A DNA stretch of 64,000 nucleotides from Pelagibius sp. CAU 1746 (lineage in GTDB: Bacteria > Pseudomonadota > Alphaproteobacteria > Kiloniellales > Kiloniellaceae): the NCBI RefSeq assembly GCF_039839785.1, contig NZ_JBDOQT010000001.1, forward strand, positions 620,001-684,000. Reading direction: 5' to 3'. Below are positions 20,929 to 29,292 of the stretch, piece by piece; position 1 is the first letter of the stretch, and each line of letters opens with the position of its first letter. The notes under the pieces were generated by a model. The model ran no database searches, was not told the DNA's origin, and saw only the letters and a program-made list of their open reading frames with translations. The translations under genes were made by a program, and so were the position numbers.

Positions 20929-22756
20929 CCTTCAGCCGGCTCTCCTTCTTGCGCGCGTGCGGGTCGAGCAGGCGCTTGCGCAGGCGGATCGACTTGGGCG
21001 TCACCTCCACCAGCTCGTCGTCGGCAATATAGGCCAAAGCCTGCTCCAGCGACATGACGCGCGGCGGGGTGAGGCGCACGGCCTCGTCCTTGCCGGAGGC
21101 GCGCATGTTGGTGAGCTGCTTGGCCTTCATCGGGTTCACTTCCAGGTCGTTGCCGCGGCTGTGCTCGCCGATCACCATGCCTTCGTAGACCGGCTTGCCC
21201 GGGTCGATGAAGATCTCGCCGCGTTCCTCCAGGTTCCACAGGGCATAGGGCACCGCCTTGCCGGTGCCGTTGGAGATCAGCACGCCGTTGCGCCGGCCCT
21301 GGATCGGGCCCTTGTAGGGGGCGTAGCTGTGGAACACCCGGTTCATGATGCCGGTGCCGCGGGTGTCGGTCAGGAACTCGCCGTGATAGCCGATGAGGCC
21401 GCGCGCCGGCGCCAGGAAGGTGACGCGCGTCTTGCCGCCGCCCGAGGGCCGCATGTCGATCAGCTCGGCCTTGCGCAGGCCCATCTTCTCCACCACCACG
21501 CCGGAGTAGTCGTCGTCCACGTCGACCTGGACCTCTTCGATCGGCTCCAGGCGCTGGCCGCTTTCGGGATCGTTGCGGAACAGCACGCGCGGGCGCGAGA
21601 TCGACAGCTCGAAGCCCTCGCGGCGCATGGTCTCGATCAGGACGCCGAGCTGCAGCTCGCCGCGCCCGGCCACCTCGAAGGCGTCCTTGTCCTCGGTCTC
21701 GGTGATGCGGATGGCGACGTTGCCCTCGGCCTCGCGCATCAGCCGGTCGCGGATCATGCGCGAGGTGACCTTGTCGCCTTCCTGGCCGGCCAGCGGCGAG
21801 TCGTTCACCGAGAAGGTCATGGCCAGCGTCGGCGGGTCGATGGGCTGCGATTCCAGGGCTTCGGGAAATTCCGGCGCGGCGATGGTGTCGGCCACGGTGG
21901 CCTCGGCCAGGCCGGCGATGGCGACGATGTCGCCCGCCGCGGCTTCCTCCACCGGCTCGCGCTTCAGGCCGTCGAAGGACAGCAGCTTGGTCAGCCGCCC
22001 GCCAGTCAGCACCTTGCCGTCGCGGCGCAGCACCTTCACCGGCATGTTGATCTTGGCGGTGCCGCTGTAGACCCGCCCAGTGAGGATGCGGCCCAGGAAG
22101 TTGTCGGCCTCCAGCGTCGTCGCCAGCATGGCGAAGGGCGCCTCGGGGTCGGCCACCGGCGGCTGCACGTGCTTGACGATGAGGTCGAAGAGCTGGTGCA
22201 GGTCCTTGCGCTCCTCCTCCAGGTCGGCGACGGCCCAGCCCTGCTTGGCCGAGGCGAAGAGGGTGGGGAAATCGAGCTGCTCGTCGGAGGCCTCCAGCGC
22301 CACGAAGAGGTCGAAGACCTGGTCGTGCACCCAGTGCGGGCGGGCGTCGGGCTTGTCGGCCTTATTGACCACCACGATGGGCTTGAGGCCGCGGGCCAGC
22401 GCCTTGGCGGTGACGAACTTGGTCTGCGGCATGGGGCCTTCGGCCGCGTCGACCAGCAGCAGGACGCCGTCGACCATGGAGAGGATGCGCTCCACCTCGC
22501 CGCCGAAGTCGGCGTGGCCGGGCGTGTCGACGATGTTGATCTTGACGTCGCCCCAGGTGACCGCCGTGCACTTGGCGAGGATGGTGATGCCGCGTTCGCG
22601 CTCCAGGTCGTTGGAGTCCATCGCCCGCTCGGTCACCTGCTGATGGCTGTGATAGGTGCCGGACTGCTTCAGCAGCTCGTCGACAAGGGTCGTCTTGCCG
22701 TGGTCGACGTGGGCGATGATCGCAATATTGCGAATGTTACTGGCCTGAACCGTCAT
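20918..22756 (-). CDS. typA: Ribosome-associated GTPase TypA/BipA
   Basis: 612 aa, normal for TypA. The G domain comes first: G1 [10 protein letters not shown]2 with RERGITI, G3 [12 protein letters not shown]4 NKADKPDAR. It is followed by EF-G-like domains II, III and V and the TypA-specific C-terminus ([33 protein letters not shown]). It assists late 50S assembly and stress adaptation such as low temperature. It lies 43 nt downstream of the kinase gene on the same strand and overlaps the ampG-like gene. Confidence 0.97.
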   Translation of the reverse strand: MTVQASNIRNIAIIAHVDHGKTTLVDELLKQSGTYHSHQQVTERAMDSNDLERERGITILAKCTAVTWGDVKINIVDTPGHADFGGEVERILSMVDGVLLLVDAAEGPMPQTKFVTAKALARGLKPIVVVNKADKPDARPHWVHDQVFDLFVALEASDEQLDFPTLFASAKQGWAVADLEEERKDLHQLFDLIVKHVQPPVADPEAPFAMLATTLEADNFLGRILTGRVYSGTAKINMPVKVLRRDGKVLTGGRLTKLLSFDGLKREPVEEAAAGDIVAIAGLAEATVADTIAAPEFPEALESQPIDPPTLAMTFSVNDSPLAGQEGDKVTSRMIRDRLMREAEGNVAIRITETEDKDAFEVAGRGELQLGVLIETMRREGFELSISRPRVLFRNDPESGQRLEPIEEVQVDVDDDYSGVVVEKMGLRKAELIDMRPSGGGKTRVTFLAPARGLIGYHGEFLTDTRGTGIMNRVFHSYAPYKGPIQGRRNGVLISNGTGKAVPYALWNLEERGEIFIDPGKPVYEGMVIGEHSRGNDLEVNPMKAKQLTNMRASGKDEAVRLTPPRVMSLEQALAYIADDELVEVTPKSIRLRKRLLDPHARKKESRLKDAV

Positions 22757-22799
22757 GCTGTCGTTCTGCTTTCTGGAAAGAGGATCGGCTGAAGGGGCC

Positions 22800-23813
22800 T
22801 CATGCCCGCTTCGCCTGCGCCGGCCCGAGCTGCGCGGCCACCAGGTCCGCGAGGGTCCGCTCCGGGCGCGCGCCGACGTGGGAGATCACCTCGGCGGCGG
22901 CGAGGGCGCCGATGCGCCCGCTGTCGTAAAGGGACTGGCCGTTGGTAATGCCGTAGAGGAAACCGGCGGCGAAGAGGTCGCCGGCGCCGGTGGTGTCCAC
23001 CACTTCCTTGACCGGAGCGGCGTCGACCACGTGGACTTCCTCGCCGGCAACGATGACCGCGCCCTTCTCGCTGCGGGTCAGGGCCGCCACGTCGCAGTGG
23101 GCGCGCACGCATTGCAGGGCGGTGTCGAAGTCGGTGGCGTCATAGAGACTGCAGACCTCTTCTTCATTGGCGAAGACGATGTCGACGTGCTTCTCCATGA
23201 AGTCCTTCAGTTCGTCCTTGTAGCGGTTGACGAGGAAGGGGTCGGAAAGGGTGAGGGAGATCCTGCGTCCCGCGGCGTGGGCCAGCCGCGCCGCCTTCAG
23301 GAAGGCCGCCTTGGCCGTGGGCGAGTCCCAGAGGTAGCCCTCCATATAGGTGACGGCGGCGGCCTGCACCTGGGCGTCGATCACGTCGTCGGGGCCGAAT
23401 TCCACGGCAGCGCCCAAGAAGGTGTTCATGGAACGGTGGGCGTCGGGGGTCACCAGGATCATGGAGCGCCCGGTGGCCGGGCCGCTGCCGGCGTGGGGCA
23501 CGTCGAAGGCGACGCCGGTGGCGCGGATGTCGTGGGTGAAGATGGCGCCCAGCTGGTCGTCGCGCACCTTGCCCAGGAAGGCCGCCTTGCCGCCCAGAGA
23601 AGCGATCCCCGCCGCCGTGTTGCCGGCCGAGCCGCCGGAGACCTCGACCGCCGGGCCCATGGCGTCATAGAGGTGCAGGGCGCGCGGCTCGTCGATCAGG
23701 GTCATGCTGCCCTTAGGGATGCCGTGGGTTTCCAGGAAGGAGTCTTCGGCCTTGGCGAGAACGTCGACCAGGGCATTGCCGATGGTCACGACGTCGAGGG
23801 TCTGTGCAGTCAT
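22800..23813 (-). CDS. PfkB-family kinase, probably adenosine kinase
   Basis: 337 aa ribokinase fold. It has the N-terminal GGSAGNTAAGIASLGGKAAFLGKV sugar-binding motif and C-terminal DTTGAGDLFAAGFLYG with the catalytic Asp and anion hole. The length and EVSGGSAGN pattern match the adenosine kinase-like branch common in alphaproteobacteria, which would phosphorylate adenosine to AMP; another nucleoside or sugar is possible. It heads the operon with typA, ampG and the macro gene. No Shine-Dalgarno site is evident upstream of its ATG. Confidence 0.88.
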   Translation of the reverse strand: MTAQTLDVVTIGNALVDVLAKAEDSFLETHGIPKGSMTLIDEPRALHLYDAMGPAVEVSGGSAGNTAAGIASLGGKAAFLGKVRDDQLGAIFTHDIRATGVAFDVPHAGSGPATGRSMILVTPDAHRSMNTFLGAAVEFGPDDVIDAQVQAAAVTYMEGYLWDSPTAKAAFLKAARLAHAAGRRISLTLSDPFLVNRYKDELKDFMEKHVDIVFANEEEVCSLYDATDFDTALQCVRAHCDVAALTRSEKGAVIVAGEEVHVVDAAPVKEVVDTTGAGDLFAAGFLYGITNGQSLYDSGRIGALAAAEVISHVGARPERTLADLVAAQLGPAQAKRA

Positions 23814-24025
23814 GAAAAACCGTATGTCTTAAGTGGTGCCGTGGAGCGAAAAGCCGCCGCCCCGGGAAATCCCCCGCGGGGGAGGGGCGGCCTCCGGCAG
23901 GCACAGCTCACTGGCCCGCTCCGCCCTCTCAGGTGCCGCTTCGCACTGCTGCCAAATCGCGCGAAGACCCTGGCGACGCGGCCCCTTTTAGCGGCCAAGC
24001 GCCGCCTCGGCAAGCCCGACGCACC

Positions 24026-24053
24026 TTGTAGGGGGCTCCAAGGAGGGTTAAAT
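24026..24053 (+). promoter_or_regulatory. Putative promoter abutting the EI24 start codon
   Basis: TTGTAG (24026-24031), 16 nt, TTAAAT (24048-24053). The expected start site at about 24060 lies only 2-3 nt before ATG 24063, predicting a nearly leaderless mRNA. This fits the absence of a properly spaced Shine-Dalgarno site: the nearest AGGAGG is 16 nt from the ATG, inside the promoter spacer. Confidence 0.5.
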
Positions 24054-24062
24054 ACCTCCATC

Positions 24063-24779
24063 ATGTTCAAATCCCTCTCCCGCGCCTTCAGCCAATCCTT
24101 CGATCCGGCCTTCCGGCGGGTCTTCAACCGTTCGCTGCTGTATTCGGCCGTCACCTTCGTGGTGGTCTGGCTGGCCTCCTGGTTCGCCCTGGACTGGGCC
24201 GGGGAATGGCTGGTCGCCTGGCTGCGCGACTGGACCGGAGAGGGCTTTTGGGTCGACACCCTGCAGTGGCTGGTCGACATCGCCGCCATCGGCGCCATCG
24301 CCGTCGCCTCTTTCTTCCTGTTTCCCGCGGTCATGGTCTCGATCATGGCGATGCTGCTGGACGACATCGCCCAGGCCGTGGAGCGCCGCTACTACCCGGA
24401 GCTGCCGCCGGCGCGCGAACAGCCGCTCGCCGAAGCGCTGCTCGGCAACGTCATATTCGTTCTGATAACGTTAATACTTAATTTACTCGTGCTGCCGCTT
24501 TACTTGATCCTGATATGGATTCCGCCGCTCAACCTGCTGCTGTTCTACCTGCTGAACGGCTATCTGCTGGGGCGGGAGTACTTCGAGATGGTGGCCGCCC
24601 GGCGTCTCGACCTGGCGGCGACCAAGCGGCTGCGGCGCGACAACCGGGGCCGCGTGATCCTGGCGGGGGCGGCCATCACCTTTCTGCTGACCATCCCCCT
24701 GGTCAACCTGATCACGCCGATCATCGCCACCGCCTTCATGCTGCACACCTTCGAGGATCTGCGGCGCCGGACCGTCTAG
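24063..24779 (+). CDS. EI24 domain (CysZ-like) membrane protein
   Basis: 238 aa with about five hydrophobic helices, starting MFKSLSRAFSQSFDPAFRRVF, the usual opening of alphaproteobacterial EI24/CysZ-like proteins. E. coli CysZ imports sulfate; for this branch the substrate is not established. GREYFEMVAARR is the conserved cytoplasmic loop. Codons around 24451-24520 are strikingly AT-rich (25 of 70 bases are G or C), with several TTA and ATA codons. It diverges from the kinase operon. Confidence 0.85.
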   Translation: MFKSLSRAFSQSFDPAFRRVFNRSLLYSAVTFVVVWLASWFALDWAGEWLVAWLRDWTGEGFWVDTLQWLVDIAAIGAIAVASFFLFPAVMVSIMAMLLDDIAQAVERRYYPELPPAREQPLAEALLGNVIFVLITLILNLLVLPLYLILIWIPPLNLLLFYLLNGYLLGREYFEMVAARRLDLAATKRLRRDNRGRVILAGAAITFLLTIPLVNLITPIIATAFMLHTFEDLRRRTV

Positions 24780-24941
24780 TGCGCCCGCAGCGCCGCCGGA
24801 CGGCGCCGCCAGCCTTAACGGGCGCCAACCATATCGTAAGGGTTGCGCCCTAGACTGCGGAGCCACAGCCGGGCCGGCCCGCTCTCCAGGGGGCCGCCAG
24901 GGGCCGCCGATATCGGGCGGGGCAACCGGAAAGGACAGTCT

Positions 24942-25586
24942 ATGTTTGGCAAACGCAAAGGTCCCACCTCTCCCAGCGAACCCGCCGCGCCGAATCTGGC
25001 GGAGGCGGGCGTGCCGCCGGGGGGCGAGGAGACCCTGGCGCGGCCCCAGACAGGGCTGTCCAACGCAGCCGCGGCCGTCAAGTCCACGCCCCCGGGCAGT
25101 GGCGGCGCCGGCGGCAGTGGCGGCAAGGCCCCGGCACGGCGCCCGGAAGGACGCCTGCCCAGCGGCGTCGAGGGCCGCAAGCTGGTGGTCGGCCGCGAGA
25201 TCTGCCTGGCCGGCGAGATCAAGACCTGCGAGAAGCTGGTGGTCGAGGGCAAGGTGGAAGCCGATCTCAGCGACAGCCACAGCCTGGAAATCAGCGAACC
25301 CGGCCTGTTCAAGGGCAATGCCAAGGTCGAGGACTGCGAGGTCAGCGGCACCTTCGAGGGCGAACTGACCGTCACCGGCACCCTGAGCATCACCCCGACC
25401 GGGCGGGTCAGCGGCAAGATCCGCTATGCCGAACTGGAAATGGCGCGCGGCGCGCGGCTTTCCGGCGACATTGACAGCCTTGACGGCGCGGTCCAGGTTG
25501 GCCGGCTGGATGGCCGTCCGGCGCACGGCGAGGGACCCAAGCTGGCCCATGCCAACGACCCCGAGAGCAAGAGCCGCCTCGGCTGA
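24942..25586 (+). CDS. Bactofilin (polymer-forming cytoskeletal protein)
   Basis: 214 aa. A disordered Pro/Gly/Ala-rich N-terminus (1-68) precedes a bactofilin/DUF583 beta-helix (about 72-185) with repeating turns such as LVVGREICLAGEIKTCEKLVVEGKVEADL. A charged tail follows. Bactofilins self-assemble without nucleotide into filaments that position wall enzymes. ATG 24942 follows GGAAAGGA. A lipoprotein gene begins 25 nt downstream on the same strand. Confidence 0.92.
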   Translation: MFGKRKGPTSPSEPAAPNLAEAGVPPGGEETLARPQTGLSNAAAAVKSTPPGSGGAGGSGGKAPARRPEGRLPSGVEGRKLVVGREICLAGEIKTCEKLVVEGKVEADLSDSHSLEISEPGLFKGNAKVEDCEVSGTFEGELTVTGTLSITPTGRVSGKIRYAELEMARGARLSGDIDSLDGAVQVGRLDGRPAHGEGPKLAHANDPESKSRLG

Positions 25587-25611
25587 AATCCTGCGAGCGA
25601 CGAAAAGCCCC

Positions 25612-26082
25612 ATGAACCGCCTGCTGCGATCCTCCGCCCTGCTGGTCGTCACCGCCCTGACGGTGAGTGCCTGCCAGACCGCCCGCAACGATCCACCCCA
25701 GACCTCGGTTTCCTCTCCGGCGCCAGCGCCCAAAGCGGCCCCCGCGCTCGCGAGCCCGGCGGCGCGCGAGCCCGCACCGCAGGTCACGCGGCGCGCGCCG
25801 GAGCCGCCGATCGACGACGACCCCGACCAACTGATGGGCCTGGACCGTGGCGGCGTCGCGGCCCTGCTGGGCGACCCGGCACTGATCCGCCGCGAGGACC
25901 CGGCCGAGATCTGGCAGTACAGCGCCCAGGGCTGCGTCTTCGACGTGGTGCTCTATGCGGCGGGCCAGCGCTACACCGTCTCCTACCTGGAGGCCCGCGA
26001 CGAAGCCTCCGCCGCCGTGCAGGAGGCGCGCCCCTGCCTCAACAAGCTGCTGCGCGCCCGCCAAGCCGCGCCGGTCAGCTGA
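25612..26082 (+). CDS. Lipoprotein of unknown function
   Basis: 156 aa. The signal peptide ends in the lipobox VSAC (residues 18-21, LTVSACQTA). A Pro/Ala-rich linker follows to about residue 65, then a compact C-terminal domain (LMGLDRGGVAALLGDPALIRREDPAEIWQYSAQGCVFDVVLY) resembling SmpA/BamE-like small periplasmic modules in its GLDR-G-x-x-x-LLGxP-x-x-x-x-E pattern. That is inference. It is 25 nt after bactofilin, likely one operon, and converges on nth with a 4-bp gap. Confidence 0.78.
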   Translation: MNRLLRSSALLVVTALTVSACQTARNDPPQTSVSSPAPAPKAAPALASPAAREPAPQVTRRAPEPPIDDDPDQLMGLDRGGVAALLGDPALIRREDPAEIWQYSAQGCVFDVVLYAAGQRYTVSYLEARDEASAAVQEARPCLNKLLRARQAAPVS

Positions 26083-26086
26083 CCTC

Positions 26087-26842
26087 CTAGCTCTTCCGCA
26101 CCGCGGCTTTCCTGGCTTTCGCCGGTTTCTTCGGGGCCGGCTTCTTCTTTTTCACTGTCTTCTTCGCCGCTGTCTTCTTGGCCGCTGTCTTTCTCGGGGC
26201 CGGCGCCTCCAGGGTCGTCTTGCCCTTGAAGGCACAGAGATCGGCGACCACGCAGGCAAAGCAGTCGGGCTTGCGCGCCTTGCAGACGTAGCGCCCGTGC
26301 AGGATCAGCCAGTGGTGGGCGTGCAGCTTGCGGTCCGGCGGCACCACCTTCTCCAGCTTCTGCTCCACCGCCAGCACCGTCTTGCCGGGGGCGAGCCCGG
26401 TGCGGTTGGAGACCCGGAAGATGTGGGTATCGACGGCGATGGTCGGCGCGCCGAAGGCAATGTTCATCACCACGTTGGCGGTCTTGCGGCCGACGCCGGC
26501 CAGCTTCTCCAGGGCATCGCGGTCGGCCGGCACCTGGCCACCGTGCTCGGCGATCAGCGCCTGCGACAGGGCGATGACGTTCTTGGCCTTGGAATTGAAC
26601 AGGCCGATGGTCTTGATGTAGTCCTTCAGCCCCGCCTCGCCGAGGTCCAGCATCTGCCCGGGCGTGGTGACCTTCTGGAACAGCGGGCCCGTCGCCTTGT
26701 TGACGCCCACGTCGGTGGCCTGGGCCGAGAGCACCACGGCCACCAGCAGGGTATAGGAATTCACGTATTCCAGCTCGCCCTTGGGTTCCGGCATGGCCGC
26801 GGCGAGGCGGTCGAAGAAGGTGACGATATCGGCTTTTTTCAT
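26087..26842 (-). CDS. nth: Endonuclease III with Lys-rich tail
   Basis: 251 aa; E. coli Nth has 211. It removes oxidised pyrimidines and nicks abasic sites. The HhH motif LAGVGRKTANVV supplies the catalytic Lys, VDTHIFRVSNR the catalytic Asp, and the C-terminal C-x6-C-x2-C-x5-C (CKARKPDCFACVVADLC) binds a [4Fe-4S] cluster. The extra length is a histone-like tail of AAKK and KPAPKK repeats (about residues 215-251), likely a nonspecific DNA-binding arm. It is transcribed alone. Confidence 0.95.
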   Translation of the reverse strand: MKKADIVTFFDRLAAAMPEPKGELEYVNSYTLLVAVVLSAQATDVGVNKATGPLFQKVTTPGQMLDLGEAGLKDYIKTIGLFNSKAKNVIALSQALIAEHGGQVPADRDALEKLAGVGRKTANVVMNIAFGAPTIAVDTHIFRVSNRTGLAPGKTVLAVEQKLEKVVPPDRKLHAHHWLILHGRYVCKARKPDCFACVVADLCAFKGKTTLEAPAPRKTAAKKTAAKKTVKKKKPAPKKPAKARKAAVRKS

Positions 26843-27014
26843 TGCGTGTTCTTGGGCTTCCCGCTGCTCTTCTCAAGCGGGCGAGTGTAGCCGGATCGAC
26901 TCCGAAAGTAAGACTTGAGTGTGGCTCGATGACGGCTAGAGCAGATCAGGGTCGGCTGGAATCGCCCAAGGCGATCCATCGGCCCCGTGAATCCGATCTA
27001 GTGGGCCGCCTCGT

Positions 27015-27043
27015 TTGAAGAGCATCCGGCCCCCGCCTATATT
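27015..27043 (+). promoter_or_regulatory. Sigma-70-type promoter giving a leaderless mRNA
   Basis: TTGAAG (27015-27020), 17-nt spacer, TATATT (27038-27043). The predicted start site falls at about 27050, the A of the ATG itself. No ribosome-binding site exists between the -10 and the ATG. The rest of the 207-bp divergent gap to nth holds short imperfect palindromes and nothing else recognisable. Confidence 0.68.
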
Positions 27044-27049
27044 GTTTAC

Positions 27050-27610
27050 ATGACCGCCATCTGCCGACCCGCACCCGTCGAAGCGCCCTGCGGCCCCTCC
27101 CGCGCCCCGGGCGACAACCCGCCGCCCGAGGCCCGGGACAAGACCCTCTTCGACGCCGAACTGCGCCCGCACCGCAGCCTCTCGCCGCGCGGTTTTCTGC
27201 TGCTCATGGCCGGCGTCTGCGCCATCAGCTTCACCGGCGGCCTGGCTTTCTGGCTGGCCGGGGCCTGGCCGGTGATCGGCTTCCTGGGCGCCGACGTGCT
27301 GCTGATCTACCTGGCCTTCAAGGCCAGCTACCGCAGCGGCCGGATGGTCGAGACCTTGCAGCTGACGCCCCGGACATTGACCGTGCGGCGCACCTGGCCC
27401 GGCGGCCGCAGCCGCTGCTGGGAGTTCCAACCCTACTGGCTGCAGGTCGATCTGGCCGACCCGCCGCGCCACGACAGCCCACTGGTGCTGCGCTCCCACG
27501 GGCAGAGTCTTGCCATCGGCAGCTTCCTGACCAAGGAGGAGCGCGCCGAGGTGGCCGAGGCCCTGCGCGCGGCGCTGGTGCGCGCCCGCGCCGCCTGCCG
27601 GCCCGCCTGA
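27050..27610 (+). CDS. DUF2244 integral membrane protein
   Basis: 186 aa. The conserved core begins TLFDAELRPHRSLSPRGF, followed by two membrane helices (about residues 50-70 and 75-92) and a cytoplasmic beta-rich domain (RSGRMVETLQLTPRTLTVRR), as in DUF2244 proteins widespread in alphaproteobacteria. In many of those genomes this family neighbours cytochrome oxidase or nth genes; its role is unknown. Here it diverges from nth. The ATG appears to be the first transcribed codon. It converges on dapB with 7 bp between. Confidence 0.87.
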   Translation: MTAICRPAPVEAPCGPSRAPGDNPPPEARDKTLFDAELRPHRSLSPRGFLLLMAGVCAISFTGGLAFWLAGAWPVIGFLGADVLLIYLAFKASYRSGRMVETLQLTPRTLTVRRTWPGGRSRCWEFQPYWLQVDLADPPRHDSPLVLRSHGQSLAIGSFLTKEERAEVAEALRAALVRARAACRPA

Positions 27611-27617
27611 GCCCCGC

Positions 27618-28433
27618 TCAGTCCGCCAGCCCCAGCACGTCCCGCATGGAATAGAGCCCCGGGTGGCGGCCGCGCCCCCAGAGCGCCGCCTTCAGCGCAC
27701 CCTTGGCGAAGATCCCGCGGCTGCCGGCCTTGTGGCTCAGCTCCAGGCGCTCGCCCTCGGCGGCGAAGATCACCGAGTGCTCGCCCGGCACGTCGCCGCC
27801 GCGCAGGGTCGCGAAACCGATCTCGCCGCGCGGCCTTGCGCCGACCTGGCCGTCGCGCGCCTTGCAGGCCACATCATCCAGGTTCACGCCACGTCCGGCG
27901 GCGGCGGCCTGCCCCAGCATCAGCGCCGTGCCCGAGGGCGAGTCCACCTTGTGGCGGTGGTGCATCTCGACGATCTCGATGTCGTAGTCCGCGTCCAGCG
28001 CCTTGGCCACCTGCTCGGTGAGGATCTGCAGCAGGTTCACCCCCAGGCTCATGTTGGCGGACTGGACGACCACGGTCTGGATCGCCGCCTGGTCGATGAC
28101 CGCCTGGTCCTCGGGCGTCAGGCCGGTGGTGCCGACCACGTAGACCACTTCGGCCTGGGCGGCCAGCCCGGCGTGGCGGCGGGTCGCCTCGGGCGTCGTG
28201 AAGTCGATCACCGCATCGGCCCGGGCGAAGAGCTCCACCGGATCGTCGGTGACGGTGACGCCCAGCGGATCGACACCGATCAGGCTGCCGATGTCGGCGC
28301 CGACGGCCGGGCTGCCCGGCTGGTCGCTGCCGCCGGCAATGACGCAGCCCTCGGTCGCGTGAATGGTCGTCAGGTTCATGCGGCCCATGCGGCCGGCGCA
28401 GCCGACCACGGCCACGCGGAAGGGGGGAGTCAT
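27618..28433 (-). CDS. dapB: 4-hydroxy-tetrahydrodipicolinate reductase
   Basis: 271 aa, standard DapB length. It reduces HTPA to tetrahydrodipicolinate in the lysine/diaminopimelate pathway. It shows the N-terminal Rossmann motif VVGCAGRMGR, the substrate and catalytic motif EMHHRHKVDSPSGTAL (His pair plus Lys), and the C-terminal ELSHKAGSRGIFAKGAL typical of DapB. GGAGAGG 6 nt upstream supports ATG 28433. It is transcribed alone and diverges from the oxygenase gene. Confidence 0.97.
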   Translation of the reverse strand: MTPPFRVAVVGCAGRMGRMNLTTIHATEGCVIAGGSDQPGSPAVGADIGSLIGVDPLGVTVTDDPVELFARADAVIDFTTPEATRRHAGLAAQAEVVYVVGTTGLTPEDQAVIDQAAIQTVVVQSANMSLGVNLLQILTEQVAKALDADYDIEIVEMHHRHKVDSPSGTALMLGQAAAAGRGVNLDDVACKARDGQVGARPRGEIGFATLRGGDVPGEHSVIFAAEGERLELSHKAGSRGIFAKGALKAALWGRGRHPGLYSMRDVLGLAD

Positions 28434-28609
28434 CGCGCCTCTCCAAAGGACATCTCTTGCTTGCCCGCCGGTTTAGCATGCCTGGTGCCGGCGACAAAGG
28501 CGCCAGGGCGCCCCCAAGGGGCGGCACTTGCCGCCGGGACCTTGACGCCGGGGCCGGGCGGTGGCTTGCTCGCGGCGGTTCCCCCTGCCGCGTCCAGGAA
28601 GGCCCTGCC

Positions 28610-29275
28610 ATGCCCGCGCCGAGTTTCGATTCCGACGGCTTCGCCCAGCTCTGGCCGACGACCCTGCTGCGCCGCAGCCTGCCGAGCCACGACCTGGCCA
28701 ACGTCGAGCTGCTGCGCCTGGTGAGCGCGATGGAGGCCGGGAAGACCGGCGAGGGAAAGCAGGACTTCACCACCGATTACCGCTCCGGCAACATCCTGAC
28801 CGTCGACAACCCGGCCATCGGCTGGCTGCGCGACTGCATCAATAAGACCATCATCGACTATCTGAAGCACGCGGGGCTGACCTACCCGGTGAACTGGAGC
28901 CTGCAGGGCTGGGCCAACGTGAACCGGCGCGGCGACTACCACGACCCGCACAATCACCCCCACGCCTATCTGAGCGGCACCTACTACGTGGCAATGCCGC
29001 CGGCCGGGGAGGCGCTGCCGGACAACCGGCCGGACCTGCGCCCCGGCGCCATCACCTTCTACGACCCGCGCGGCCTGGCCAACATGACGGCGATCCGCGA
29101 CGATGCGCAGATCGAGGCCGAGTTCACCCACCGCCCGCAGGCCGGCGACCTGCTGCTATGGCCGGCCTTTCTGCTGCACTTCGTCCACCCCAACCTGTCC
29201 GACGAAAAGCGGGTGAGCATCTCTTTCAACGCGACGCTCAAGTGGTCGGACGACTACCTGCCGCGGCAGGGCTGA
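28610..29275 (+). CDS. Putative 2OG-Fe(II) oxygenase (TIGR02466 type)
   Basis: 221 aa. The central motif YHDPHNHPHAYLSGTYYV provides an H-x-D-like metal site, the distal His lies in LLHFVHPN, and KRVSISFNA has the Arg expected to bind 2-oxoglutarate. This pattern fits the TIGR02466 family of uncharacterised oxygenases. ATG 28610 is chosen with AGGAAGG about 6 nt upstream. The hydratase gene follows by 17 nt, so the two probably form an operon. The substrate is unknown. Confidence 0.82.
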   Translation: MPAPSFDSDGFAQLWPTTLLRRSLPSHDLANVELLRLVSAMEAGKTGEGKQDFTTDYRSGNILTVDNPAIGWLRDCINKTIIDYLKHAGLTYPVNWSLQGWANVNRRGDYHDPHNHPHAYLSGTYYVAMPPAGEALPDNRPDLRPGAITFYDPRGLANMTAIRDDAQIEAEFTHRPQAGDLLLWPAFLLHFVHPNLSDEKRVSISFNATLKWSDDYLPRQG

Positions 29276-29292
29276 AGAAAGGAAAGGCAGCG

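Noticed and set aside
22755-24062. Upstream open extension of the EI24 gene
   Set aside because: Antisense to the kinase gene and not similar to any family; the conserved protein begins at 24063.
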